The notes under the pieces are model-generated. The model ran no database searches, was not told the DNA's origin, and was given only the letters and a program-made list of their open reading frames with translations. The position numbers and the translations under genes were made by a program. From Apteryx mantelli (taxonomy: Eukaryota > Chordata > Aves > Apterygiformes > Apterygidae), in contig NC_089980.1 of NCBI RefSeq assembly GCF_036417845.1, positions 129,544,516 to 129,608,515 of the forward strand: a stretch of DNA of 64,000 nucleotides, read 5' to 3'. Positions 12,377 to 25,491 of the stretch are shown here, one piece after another; position 1 is the first letter of the stretch; every line of letters begins with the position of its first letter.

Positions 12377-15300
12377 CGCCTATAGAGTACAAATGTATAT
12401 TTGGATGGCATTTGGCTCAGTTACTTCCAACAGAAGATAAGTGAGCAATTCTCCTTGGGTTAGCCACTGAAATGAAATCCCCAAATGAATTTAGTAAGGA
12501 ACAAGGCCAACTCTTCTTTCCTATGTAGTTTGCAGCAGCGAGTGCAAAGAACTGGTTGCAGCTTCTTTTCTCAGCCTCGTTAGATGATCAAGAGCTTAGA
12601 GCAAACTCAGTATCAAGAAGGGAACTGGACATGAACAGGGCCAGACTCAAGGCAATATATAAATGGGAGAGATGCATAAGCTTCTGTCCCATCATATTCT
12701 TTGCATTGGGGGTAACTATACAAAATGTATAACAAGTAGTTACTAAGTTGTTGCAGCTACACTTCTTTTCCATTTCTTTCCACTCCCTTTCAGGTTGCAT
12801 ATACATATTACCCTGATATAAAACTTTCTTGAAAGGTGAACAGTAGGGGAGGCAGTCATATGCTTAGGTGCTATGCTTAGGTGTCCAGGCTATTCACACG
12901 AGGTTGGCTTGTAAGACATAGGCCCTACAGAAGCCTGCAGCCCTCTGAGGGCCAGGTAGGATGTCCCGAAACACCTAAAATGAACATGGCTACCTATGTT
13001 TCAGCACTCAAGTCTCCCTTTGAACCTGGCCTTTATCTCATTTCTATTAGTTTTTCACCTCCTGTGAAGCTGTATTCCTGCACTGTGCTGATTCTTGATT
13101 TATACCTCTGCTGAGTGAGAAACAGGTTCAGAAAATAGTAAGCACTTGTCAGGAAAATGTGTGTGCATGTATGTGCACGTGTATGCAAGTCTATCTAGCT
13201 ACAGATAACCATATTTTTAGCCTAGCTGAGCCCATTTCTAATCCTGCCAGAGATGCTAGTATCACATTCTGTAGTTCACTCACAGAGACCATGAATCATC
13301 CGCAGCAAATTCTACCTGGGAATGAGGAATACAGGCAAAGCAGAATAAAGTGTAAGGTAATCTCCAGCGCTGGCGCAGGACTAGGTGTAGCTGACACAGA
13401 GGGGACAGTGTTGACACGGCAGGTTTATGTTCACTCTGTTAGTAGCTCCCAGACGTGAGCTAGGAGTCAGAGAGGAGTTAGATGCTGAAGTGCTTTCCGT
13501 GCTCTTGGTTTAAACTGTAAATCCACACAAACTTTATTTCTATTGGAGAACTTCTTTGCTATAAGCTAAGGGCATGAATGCAAAATTGATATGCCAGAAA
13601 AATTATAACTCTTCACGTCCTTATACTGGCGTGGGGGTAGCATTTCTGACTTAGTATTGCTTGGGATAGGATTTAATAAAATCATACTTAAAGTGAGTTT
13701 AATAAAGAGAGAGAAGAGGGCAAGTTCTAGAAAACTGTTTCTGTGTGAAATAAACCTGTCTGGCAGTATAAACTCTGGACACACAAGAGGTGGATCTCAA
13801 GACCTAATCCTGGCAGACACTCTCAATTCAGTTAGCTGTCCATTCCGGAAAGAGGCACTTAGAAGTGTGAGACAGTTGCCTTTGACTTGTCCAAAGGTAC
13901 AGGGCTGCTGTGGAAATACAGCTGCGTTAACGACAAGCCTTTCTCACTGCCCTTAAATGGGAACTGCTCTGGTTACTACAGGTAAATGCGTCATGCGCCC
14001 ATGGCCCTAGAGGTGAAAGGCTCCCACCTAGGCAGACCCTTGCTTTCAAACTATTTGATAATTTATTAGCACCTAAATGCTGTTGAAAAACACAGAATTC
14101 ATAGCTTTAGCAACTGAGTATGTGTTAAATGGCTGCCAGGAGGGCTATCTGTAGGAACATGACTGGCGTTTAACACCTAATTATCACTTTCCAGTGTCCT
14201 CTGGCTAGGTAATTGAGAACTGCAATATGGAAAGATTTCTGAAAGATTTTTTGAAATGTATTTACCTAGTTAACAGAGAATTAATTTGCAATAAAGCCTC
14301 TTTTTTGTCCTTTTGAAAATGTTCTCTCTTTTCCTATTTTCTGGAAATAAATCGGCTGAGGGACTTTCAGTTGTGACACAGAACTGTGACATTCGTGTCT
14401 CAGCACTCTTTTTGTAGAAGAGGAATTCTTTTTGACATATTTACGGCAAGAGATGAAGATGATATAAGCATTATAACCAGAAATGACATCAAATGAGAAG
14501 AGGTACTCAGAAATGACATATGTCAAGTAGGTAGCAAAACAGTATAAAAAAAATGAGGACACTTCTTTCTTGTCATCCTGTCAGCTCTGTTCTTTCTAGT
14601 CTTTCTAGGCTGCTGCAGGAGCTGGCTGGATGACTGCAAAATTAGTAGTTCTGGGTGAAGGAGTACGAAGAAAGGCCTGAAGGAGACATTATCAAGTCCA
14701 CTGCGGTCACAGGCAATCACATCAGTAAGCTTCATTGATAAAATTATAGGCTCTTGATTAGGGGTAGAAATGGTTTTTATTCCACTCTTCCTATTTAAAT
14801 ATTACCCCACTCCAAAGATTAGAAACTTTTTTTTTCTAATTGCTACCTAAATTTATTTATGGAGAGTTCATATCTGCTTATTCTTCAGTCAACATTTTCT
14901 TCAGCTTCAGGCAGACATTCTTTTCCTAACACTATTGTTCCAATAGATTTAGAGAATAATCACATCTTTGCTCCTTTTTTTCTAGCTGAATCAACAAGTT
15001 CTAGACTACACAAGTCCTTTGTGTGTCATCCTGTAAAGACAGATCTTGTTACATCTTTATTGAACATGGAGATTCAGAAAGTTCACACAATATCCCAGTC
15101 ACACGTCTCTTCCCAGCCATATTATTGCTTCATTCCTTGCTGTCCAGTATGCTCAGAAAGGGAATGGTTGCTATCAGAAATTACCAGGGGAAATCAGAGA
15201 CAGGTGGGATGGCTTTTCCCTCACAGGGAAGATTAAAGGGATACAACAAAAGCTTCTGGCTTAAGGCAGCTGAGCAGGTGATTATCAACAGTAAGGAACC

Positions 15301-18300
15301 AGGTCATGCACTTGCTGTGTCAAGCCAGAGAGCTTCTGAAGCTAAGGAATAGTTAAATATGTGATATACAAAGTCGTAGTGATGGTATAATAGGAGCTGT
15401 AACGTGGAGGAGACAGGGATATTTTTACCACCATGCTGTCTAGGTGACACACCTGTTTTTGGTAATTTCCATAATTATTACCACTGATAGACCCTGTGGT
15501 AATGGGACAAGTAGGGGTCCAAATCTTGCCAATTTTATGCTAAAGACTCTAGAAGTTGCTTAAGGGAGCCAGGGCCTCCCCATGTATATGTGCTATGGCA
15601 AAACCTTGGAATGTCAAAATCAGCCCTATAAAATGAGTGACAGAATTTATCGCAGTCTGGAGGGAAATTATTAAAGCAGAAACCTGCATAACTATATCAA
15701 GTGGCAAACTTATTTAAGTAGAGCATCATTCTCTTTCCAGTTGAAAATTACTGGAGAACAGGCGTTCCTGAAATATGGATTTTTATGCATTTTATTGCAG
15801 AGGTCACAGTATACAAATAACTGCTGTAAAAAACAAAATACCATTTCGAAAAGAAAGATGATGGTTTAACTAAATCAAACAGCAATTCCGACACTTCCTA
15901 GTAAGCAAGTCTGAGACTACAATGCTGAATCCTAATATTTCCATTTAGACTGATGTTTTACAGCATTAGAAAAAATGGTGATGTCAAAAGAACTACTGTT
16001 CCTGCAGCTGACAAGGAAACCGTTTTACATAATTGTTTCAGCCCACAGAAGAAGGTAATTCCTTTGGACATTGCTGGGTTTTATTTTTGTAAAGAGTGAA
16101 TAAATTATCTCAGTCCCCTGGATCAGAGGATGTTAAGTTCAAATCCTGTCACTGGAATAATCACTACAAAATAGTTCAGTGTTGATTCTGCAATTTGTGG
16201 GCAGTTTTGATGGGAAAGGCATTTTTCTAAGTTTGCTCTCTTGATGTGTTGAAATTACAGAAAAACTGAATTGTCAAAAGGGTGGCCAGGATAGTCAAAA
16301 ATGGCAATTGGCTGAAATATGTACAATGAAAGTAGACTAAATTCAATAAAATACTACCCTGCTGTTATATTTTCATCTCTGCAAAAGGCCTATGACAACA
16401 TAACTAGATTTGGTTGTTTTAATGATTCTTAAGGTGTCTCCCTCATAAGTTCATAGGTAAAGGTAAAGAGTCCATATAAGCGTTAGGAAATCTCACACTG
16501 GGTTTCTGCATAGTTTAATGGTCTTCTCTTGTGAAGGTTCTGCTTCACGGAGGGTTAGTGAAAATAACAACCACTTATATTGAAACATCTGATCCCTATT
16601 ACTTTATCCAGTGTGGATTTATTTTACTTAATTCACATTTCTGTAGGACTTACATTACAGTTTTATTAAATTCTTATTCAAGTATAATTTTTGATCACTC
16701 TTATAACAGGAAAGATAGAGGAAAAAAGAGAAAAAACATAACTAACAAATTCACAATGTTATTTACAATATAATATGAGTTTATCATTTACTGCTTATGT
16801 CACTATGGTCATAGCTGTACAGCACTTCTTCTGGAAGGAATTCATTTTGGGGTTAAAAAGAATTGTATGCCTAAAAAGATTTGGCAATTTAAAGCTCAGA
16901 GAAGCTTTAAGTTCTGTTGTTAGCAGAACAGAATAAAATGGTTTTCCATAGGTAAACTAGAGGTACAAGAGAAACAGTTTTGACTCTGCAAGCAGTATCA
17001 CACTTGCTCCTTCTGCTTGGTGGGCCACATATGGGGAAAGGGAGTACTGTAAAATTCAGAGTTGAACACACCTCAGACCAAGAAACAATGGCTGAGAGAC
17101 ATGGACGCTCTGACTGGGATTAGAAGTCTCCAGTCTTCCTCCTCTTCTCCCAAAACATTGTAAGGATGGTTGCATGGGACAGGCAGAAGAAAAAAAAAGA
17201 TGGAGAAAACTGTAGAGTTACCCACAAATTTTTCTGGATCCAGAAGGAAAACTCCAAAGCCAGAAAATTTAAGATTTCTGGAAAAGCTCAAATCCTTAAA
17301 TTCAAATTTTGCCTTGGGTGAAGAAATGTGGCATGTATCCATTTCCTATTTATACAATGTTTGCACTGGAATTTGTAGGTATTCCCATTCATTAAAAGAA
17401 CAGCATTAACAGTGTCAGCTTCATACTAAGGAAAGCAGAAAGGATTACATAAACTGCTGACTTACCTTTACAGATTTTATTAGTAGGACTAACATTAAAT
17501 GTATTTAATTTTTTTCCCCCTTTGGGAAGTGAAGGATGGTTCCCGGTTTGTTTACATACAACATAAAATCAAGAAAGCAGTACAGAAGCACAGACATAAA
17601 AAATCCTGCATTTATATTGATTAATTATGATTAATATGTGACTGTAGTATGAAAATGTTTCTCTTCATGCTCTTTTAGTCTGTCCATCTTCTTTCCTGAA
17701 AACCCAGAAAGGTAGTCTGTTTTTTTGAGGTTTTCCTCAGGTGCTGTATTAGAAGCGTAACACTACTGATCCCAGGCACCGTGTAATTGCCACTGTAAAT
17801 CAGCTATCGATATTTTACCACTCTGCCACTGGGCACAGAGCAGATGCAGAAAACACAGCAAATAAAATGTCAGTTTATTTGATATGCAGACTGGACCTAG
17901 GCTTATTGGTTCCTTTTTCTTGGAAAAAAATATGAATATTTTAGCAAAAAAGTCCTCCTAAACAGGATATAAAAAGCTGATGAGAATGTGAAAAATAAGC
18001 CTCTATCACCTGAGTTAGTCCTTGATGTTGAAAAGGATACCTGCTGGGCCAAGGTTTTCCTTGGTGTTGTCTCCATTGAAATGAGTGGGATTGCATGTGG
18101 ATTAATTTTGTCTCAAGTCTGTAAAGACTGGAAACAGGTAAAATGGTTTTCACTAATGTGGAAAGGTTTTTGTATATTTTCACAAATGACCTTTTTGCAT
18201 CTTACTAGTTTGGCCGTTTTCATGCTAAGCGATTCTTTCAGGGATGGTCCGTTCTCAGCAATCTGCAAGACCAATGTCCTTTACAACAACAGAGAAGTCA

Positions 18301-19068
18301 TAGAGATGTGAGTGGTGAGTAGCTCACTGTTTTGTTATGGTTGTGGCTAATTACTCTTCAAGCTCTGCTACTTCACAGGGATTTCACTCTTAGGGTCTCT
18401 AAACAGAAATCTGTTAGTTTTGGCAGCCTCTGGTCTGCTGTGTAACATTCATCAGTGTCTTTCTCTGGAGTTTCAAAGGCAACACTTACATGTAATGGTT
18501 TTGCTGTGAAACAAAACAGAGAATGAGTATTGTGGTGTTGAAAACGCATTTCATAGAGTTGTTATAGGTTTTTTGGAAGGATGCCCTTCATTTAATTAAT
18601 CTTTCTGCATTTTGTTTTTGCGTTTTCCCTCACCATTTTAGTATTCTCTGAAGGCCATGGTCCCCAGAGCCTGCTACAGGGAAAGGTCTGTTGGATTAGC
18701 TCGTGGTACCTTCCACCTGGTGTATTTCCATGAGTCCTTCATGGTTAGCAGTGTGGCGTGCAGGCCTACTGCGAATGATCAAATGATCTGTTTTCTTTTC
18801 CCTTGAGGTGAACCACATTCGCTTGTATAAGAAAGCAAAACCTCCACAGTAGACCTGAAAGCAGCCTACTGCTTTGGAGAGGGCTCTAACAGGCATTGAT
18901 GTAAAACCCTGACCCCTGTTAATGTGATTCGATTGCCATGAAGCCTTTTTCAGACATTTATTTATTAGACCTGTATTTATTATATAAGTAGGTGATGCCA
19001 GCATGCTCTGCTGGATTAAAGCTTGTTGAGCTAAATGATTATGCTAGAAAGATTTATTTTCCTCAGAA

Positions 19069-19078
19069 CGTAATTACG
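19069..19078. promoter_or_regulatory. Palindromic homeodomain-like site CGTAATTACG
   Basis: A perfect 10-bp palindrome around TAATTA with two CpG, in a non-repetitive patch (19,030-19,200). Confidence 0.25.
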
Positions 19079-22000
19079 CACCAGTCCAGTGAAATGAGCA
19101 GAGTGGAAAATCTCACTCCGTCGCTTTGAGGGACTAAGCTGGTGCCATCCACACTCTGCAGAAAAGGACTAAAGAAACGGGGAAACTTTTTCATAACTTC
19201 ACTGAACGACAGCTTAGGTGTTAAGTAATTTCTGTGGTGCACAAGCACCTGGAAGCAAAGAAGCAGTTTGCCTTTGGCAGAGCTTTGGCTGAATTCATTG
19301 TCCAGGCTGGGATCTGTTCAGACCTCATGGCTTTGGCTACATCTAAATAAACTGCTTTGAATGCTGTCTTACAAATATTAATGTGTTTCTTGCATCATTT
19401 ATGACTATGTCTAGTGGCAACTGTGTTACAACAAATCCACCACGTAAATCAGGTGTGTGTTTTGGCATGGTCAGCATGGGAGACAGCTTTTAAGTAAGGA
19501 AAAGAAAAGTTACCTCATAAATGTCAACATGATACTCCATCAGCTGCAGGAGAAAGAAAAACCCTCTAGCAATAAAGCAGGGTTACCATCCGTGAATGCT
19601 GATGAACTCTCAATAAGTGAATGTTTGTTCAAAACAACCTTTCATTGTCATTACAATGCAATTAGAGAGATTAAAGATGAAGTAGGTATCACTTTCTGTT
19701 ATCGTATGTAGGGCATATTTGCATCTAAATGTGCATACCTGTCACTGGGGAACCTAACCGCGGTTTATTTAAACTGTTTGATGCATGGCATATCTAATAG
19801 TTGGTTTAAGCTCTATTAGCACACTTGTGCTGAATACAGCTGTAGTGTAAGACTGAAAGGAAAGTGAAAATTGTGTGAAGGAGAAAGAAAGCCCTCGTTT
19901 TCATGTCTGATGGATGGGCATCCTCATTACAGTATGTGACATTGGTAGAGGGGTGGAATGATATTAACAGCACATAAACAGTGACATGAACCATAGCTAG
20001 GGAGTCAGTGGGCCAGGCTGTAAGGTTGCATGATACTCGGTGGAGAGAGAAAGTTCCTTCAGAAGATGCTTTGGGTCAGGAGGCTCACCTAAGTTTCATT
20101 GACTCCGCTTTCTGGAAGAATCTGTCTTTCTTCATGGACCTTAAAGGGAACCTAAAAAGGCTTGTTAATAGTGGTTAGAGGTGGAAGTCATGCACAACAC
20201 CACAAGCTGTGTAAGAAACCGCACACAGAGAGTGCTTCAGTTCTTCACCCTCACACACAAGGTTATGAACGGTCAGGCCTCTGAAATCACTACGCTTTGA
20301 TAAACTGGTTCATCTATTCCACATTTCATACCTATAAAATTAGAGAGACAGTTGCTGTTTAAATTCAGATTAGTCTGAAAGAAAGTAGAAGGTGTAGGAT
20401 AGAAACTAGGGAGGAGGGAGCAGTAGGTTAGGGACCAGGAGCAGGGCAACCAATTCCAAGCATTCAAAAACATGAGCTGGCCTCATCCTTTCCTCCTGCT
20501 AATCACAGCACTGATAGAAAATTACAAAATTTAATTTTTAAGATGTTTAACAAGTGCTGGAACCAAAGGAGCCTGAGCTTATGAAGATTCATGTCACAAA
20601 GAGAGTTGTTTTCCATCTCTAAGAGAAAGGCAAGATCTGAATGAAATGTTTCCTGCCATTAAGATATAATAGCATAATAGATCTTTTCTTCTTTTTTTTT
20701 CTTTTTTTTTGTTGGAAAGAGTCCACCAGATATTTAAGATGTTTGATAGAGCAAGTTCATTTTGAGTCTTTTCCTCAGTGGGGACCCACATCTCTCACCT
20801 TCATCTTTTTTTTTTTTCCTGTTCATTAAATCAATGTTTTTCATTAAATCAGTATTCTCAAAGCCTGAATCTCTCTACATTTTTTGTCTATAATTAAATC
20901 AGATATAAGCCCCCATTTTTCCCTCTCTTTTGGAAGTGAAAGCTGAGGATGCTGCACTTCATCTGCTGCTACCTTAGTACTTGCCTCCCGCTCAGTATGG
21001 GGTCTCCTAGTATGTCCTGTATCTTTCACCTTGTCATGGGCAGAGACAGGGGACACAACAACTCAGTAGACATGTTGGGAATGGCTGGTGAGGAGGGTGG
21101 ATATCCCTTGCAAGATGAAGTTATGAGACCGGGCATTTGAAATATGCCCATGTGTGGGGTCCTGCTGCCCAAGCAGGAACGAAAGGGCACTGGCGAACAC
21201 ACACTAGATTTATTCCCACGTTGTTCTCATTCTCAGGGGGCTTAAGGGCTATAGAGAGATATTCGTTCTTATTTGCTGAAGGGGTACTGAATGGTACATA
21301 TTCAACAGTATACGGCAGGCCTGGCCTCTCAAGGCTGAGAGATGCAAAAAAATGAGTCTGGAGCAATGTGAGAACAGCTCAAAGGCTAACAGCTTTCTGA
21401 GAATGTGTAAGAACCATTTATAATTATTTTGATTTAGAATATACACTCCCTTTACTATCTAAATTGGCAATTTGGAATGACGTTGGCATTTCAAATGCTT
21501 CCCTGAGTTCTGCAGCCTAGCTTCATCCCACCTATCCAGAGACATTTAACAGCTAGGAACCTCTTGACCCTCAGCAGACAATGAAAATACACTTCCAGGG
21601 GATGATTCAGAGGGACGGCATCATACTCTGAACTATATCCACTGGCCACAGAAGGAATATAAAGATATATAGGTTCCTCTGTCTTAGTTGCCATAGTTAT
21701 GGGCCTAAAATGAGATGATCTGAATCTGAGTTTCAGTGATAAGAAACAGGGAGAGAGGCAAAACTTGTAAAAAAATTGACTTTTTTGCTATTTTCCTTTT
21801 GCACCCTCTTCCAAAAAATTTTCTAACCCACTTCATATGTTTGATAATTTTTTATTGTTCTTGAATAAATCCTTTTTGAGATATCTCATTTACAGCCTCT
21901 GTTCTTCCATGATCAAGCTGTGAGAGGAACACTCAGCACAGCTGATGCCAGACTCTAGACCAGCTCTTTGACCAAGTTATATCAGAGTAACCAAACTGGA

Positions 22001-22240
22001 TTTGCCTCCTTTGAGAACTGAGACTGTAAGTCCTTGTTATGCACTACAATATATTTTATTATTTAAAAACATGAGAAAATATGCTATTAAAATAAATATT
22101 TTGTATAAATAAACCTTATTTTTCCAAGTATCTCAGAGTTATCTACAGAACAGTGTTCTGAGAGGCTCCCTTATACTAGCTTCTAGTGGATCCATATCTG
22201 TACTTAACTAAAGAAAAAGAACTCCAAAACACAAAATTGT

Positions 22241-22261
22241 AAAATAAAATAAAATAAAAAA
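22241..22261. repeat. AAAAT microsatellite
   Basis: Four AAAAT units. A similar short AAAAT tract lies at 3172-3195. Confidence 0.9.
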
Positions 22262-24162
22262 GCCCAACTTGCCATACATCCCAGAATATCCTTCTGCAAA
22301 CAGTATCCCGCTGGACATCATAATTTCTAAGCTCTTAGCTGTGGCCAGCAGAACTTTAAGTTTTGCTGTACTATTTGCTGCCTATTAAAAAAAACAACAA
22401 CATATATTCCACTGGCTAAAAAGAAATCAAGAGTGTGCCTTTCAAAAAGCCCCCACAAAGATATGAGTCATTTGGGGAATCGCAACTGTCTGCAGAAGCT
22501 TATAAAACACAAGCGCTGTGATTTGGTGGCTTCGTCTGAAAATGACTGACTTGTATTTCTTTCTCACTGAATGGCAACATAAACTGCAAACACAGAGCGT
22601 GTCCACTTTAAAGGCTGCCTAGCTCTCTAGTGTCTTGCCAGTTCTTGTAAAAGCTAGACTTGTGTTATGAATAGCGGACCCCTCCCCAAATCCCAGGGCA
22701 GAACAAGCAGGTTTCTTTAAATGGCTTCAGTCAGCAAGGGGTAGCTTCCCCCTGTGGGGAGAGTGAGGCAGGTCGTAAGATGGACTTGCTTTTTGACCTC
22801 CCTCGTTATTTATGAAGTCTTTTGGGAGCACACTCTTTGTGTTTGAGTTTCAAATGAGGAGTAGGATGAGCAAATATATTTACTTAACACGTAGCTACTA
22901 ATAGTCATTAGAAAATAAACCTGTGGGAGGAGGCTAGATGGATGTCGAGAAGGCTGGAAAAGGGTAGTTTGGATGGGACCCACCTTTATTTCTGTCTATA
23001 ATCACCTCTGATTGGGATGATGACATGAATATGGGGCCCAGCTGTGGCCCTGCTGTTGACTTCAGTGTCCTGTGACTCTGGTGGGATTTTTCTGCTATGG
23101 GGATGCCAGCGGGAGCTGTATGTGGCCTGGCAGAAAAACACTCCTTGTGGGGGAAACCCTGCTTTACAGTCTAGTGAAACTTATAGGAATGGGTTGGTAT
23201 AACAGAGGTGGGAGAAGGGTCCTGACTGTTCAGCAAACTGTGATTTCTACTTTATGCCTTTTGGCAGCCCCCTGCCTTTTGCTGAGGGCTTTCTCCTACA
23301 TTACCAACATACATAAAACCCAAGCTCCTGGATTTTTGGCCTATTAGCTGGTTTTACCGAGGGTTAGCCTGAGTTTTTCAGGCTGCGTTTACCTTCAGTA
23401 TGGCATGGCCCGTCTCCCAAGTAGACCCAAGGGACTCAGCTGTGTTCGCTGTCAGTGGGGATCGTTCAATGTTATTATTGCAATTCATCCCTGTGAATTA
23501 GCGTCGGGCAGGCCAGTGCCTTCAAAGACTTGACTCTCTACATGCCTCCTGGCTTCTGAAGCGCTAATGATGGTCGGATTTGGCCAGGCAGAGTGCAGGC
23601 TGGCTTACTTCAAGAGTTTCCTGTAAATGTGATACTGTTTTCTCTCGTGCAAAGATATATTCCATGTCATGGTGGATCTGCTGCCTTTGAGTGGTTTCTT
23701 TTATAAAATAGGTTTGTTTTGAAAAAGTTATTACAGTTTTCAGATTTTGCATAATATGAATGCTGTTTGTAAATCTGTTTTAATGATGGTTTTGCCTTCT
23801 TAGGTTTCTAACTGCAAATGTTCTGAATATTTAAGAATAGGGATAGATAAAAGCCAAGTTTAACCATATTTATGAATATGCAGAGCCTTTTTATTTCTGA
23901 TCGACATTTATGCTTTCTTTGTATCTACTCTTCATATTTCCACTCATCTCCCCCTTAGGTAATTTAAATTAACATTTAAGGTTTTGGATGATATATCCCC
24001 CAAATTTCTATTCCTCAGCCTTCCTCTAAACCAGCATCTTGAAAGCTAAAAAGAGAGTTTGATTGTGAACAAAGCTGCCCAGCTAAAAAAAATCTCACCT
24101 TGCAGAGATACAGAATAAATCTGGTCCCTCTCTTTTTTATGTTATTTGCCCATTTGCACTTG

Positions 24163-24199
24163 GAATAAGTAAGGAAAAGTAAGGAAAGTAAATAAGGAA
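24163..24199. repeat. AAGTAAGGAA short tandem repeat
   Basis: Irregular repeats of AAGTAAGGAAA. Confidence 0.8.
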
Positions 24200-25447
24200 A
24201 TTGGGTGAAGACACAACAGAAGTGGCAGACACATTGCCATCATCACGGCCCCTTTTCCACCCTCACCGGACTACATGCTGCAGCTGTCAGTGGGGCTAGC
24301 AGTGCTGAATGTAGTGGTATTTGGATGAACGATATACTTGGGTGAATGATCTATATTCATTACGGCATTGGCTGGATGACTAGAGAGATACACATGCAAA
24401 AAGTCTCTGGTTAAATTGTCATGCAATGCAAACAGCATTATGCACACCTTAAGATTTAGGTCTCCTTTCATATGGGGCTGCACCGGTTTTGCTTATCATA
24501 ATTTTTTATTGATTTAGTCATACTGGTGCAAAACTATTTATAGACAAGCAATTAATATTAAAACCTCTTATGAGCACTATCTCATTCTTATTCAGATGAA
24601 AAATATATTTTGTTTGTTTGTTATTACAAGCTTCATTACAGCTTTTCCAAATAATGATCAAATGCCTTTTTTGACTTATCTCCAGTTTTGGTGCTAAATG
24701 GAAAAACAGAACTAAGCCAGTGGCACACTGTTGTCAAAGTGAGTCTTTAACCTCTGTGTCTTTGCTCATTCCTTGTGTTTTTGCCTTTTTTCCCTGTACT
24801 AACACATATTTGCACTGGGGAGTCAGACTGGAGCATCACAATGTTCTTCTTTGTCCATAAACCTCATGAATCTGTGATCTGTTTTACGCCTTGGTTTCTG
24901 ACATATTTAATTAGTTAAGCAAATCTATGCCAAAACAGAGTTGGAAAAGGAACCTTTCAAAAAATATTGGAGTGTTTCCCAAAATTACATGAGAATTCAA
25001 TAAGAAACCTGTGAATCAAGTGAGTTATTGAATGAGTTAACATTCAGTTCTGAAAGGGATGTCTCAGAAATAAGATAAAAGCTATGTCCTAAGTGCTGGG
25101 CATGTCATAATTCTGTGGTAGTTTTGAATATTTCAGTTTTTCACAGTCCTGAAATACAATAAGAAGTTAAAATCACACATGCTTTTGCAAACATAATTGA
25201 ACGCTTACAAAGAATTACAAAAAACTAAATTTTGTGTTGAAGTAATTCATAGTTTCTGCAGAAAACAACACTTGTTGGAAAGCTTTGATCTTGAAAGATG
25301 TATTAACAAGCTGTGGGAAACAACAAATTTTTAAACCTTGCATCCTTGGCCAGTTTCTGGTTGCGTAATTGAATGGTGACTACTCTGTAGTTTCAAATTA
25401 GGCGGTATTACTGTTTACTTCTTGTTTACTTGTGTGCAGTTTCACCA

Positions 25448-25491
25448 TGAATTATATTTCATCGATACCTGAATTATATTTCATTGATACA
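25448..25491. repeat. 22-bp tandem duplication
   Basis: Two adjacent 22-bp units starting TGAATTATATTTCAT; they differ at two positions. Confidence 0.92.

Larger units (their letters stand above)
10641..22000. other. Intergenic, no gene found
   Basis: This is AT-rich non-coding DNA with two CR1-like fragments (10.65 and 11.57 kb), a TCF/SOX-like motif pair at 12.36 kb, and homeodomain-like motifs near 17.8 and 19.07 kb. A 125-codon open frame at 14,859-15,236 overlaps another open frame and resembles no protein I know; I treat it as chance. Confidence 0.7.

Noticed and set aside
14859-15352. Overlapping 125- and 109-codon open frames on the plus strand
   Set aside because: Two frames are open over the same DNA and neither resembles a known protein; no polyadenylation or splice context supports a gene.
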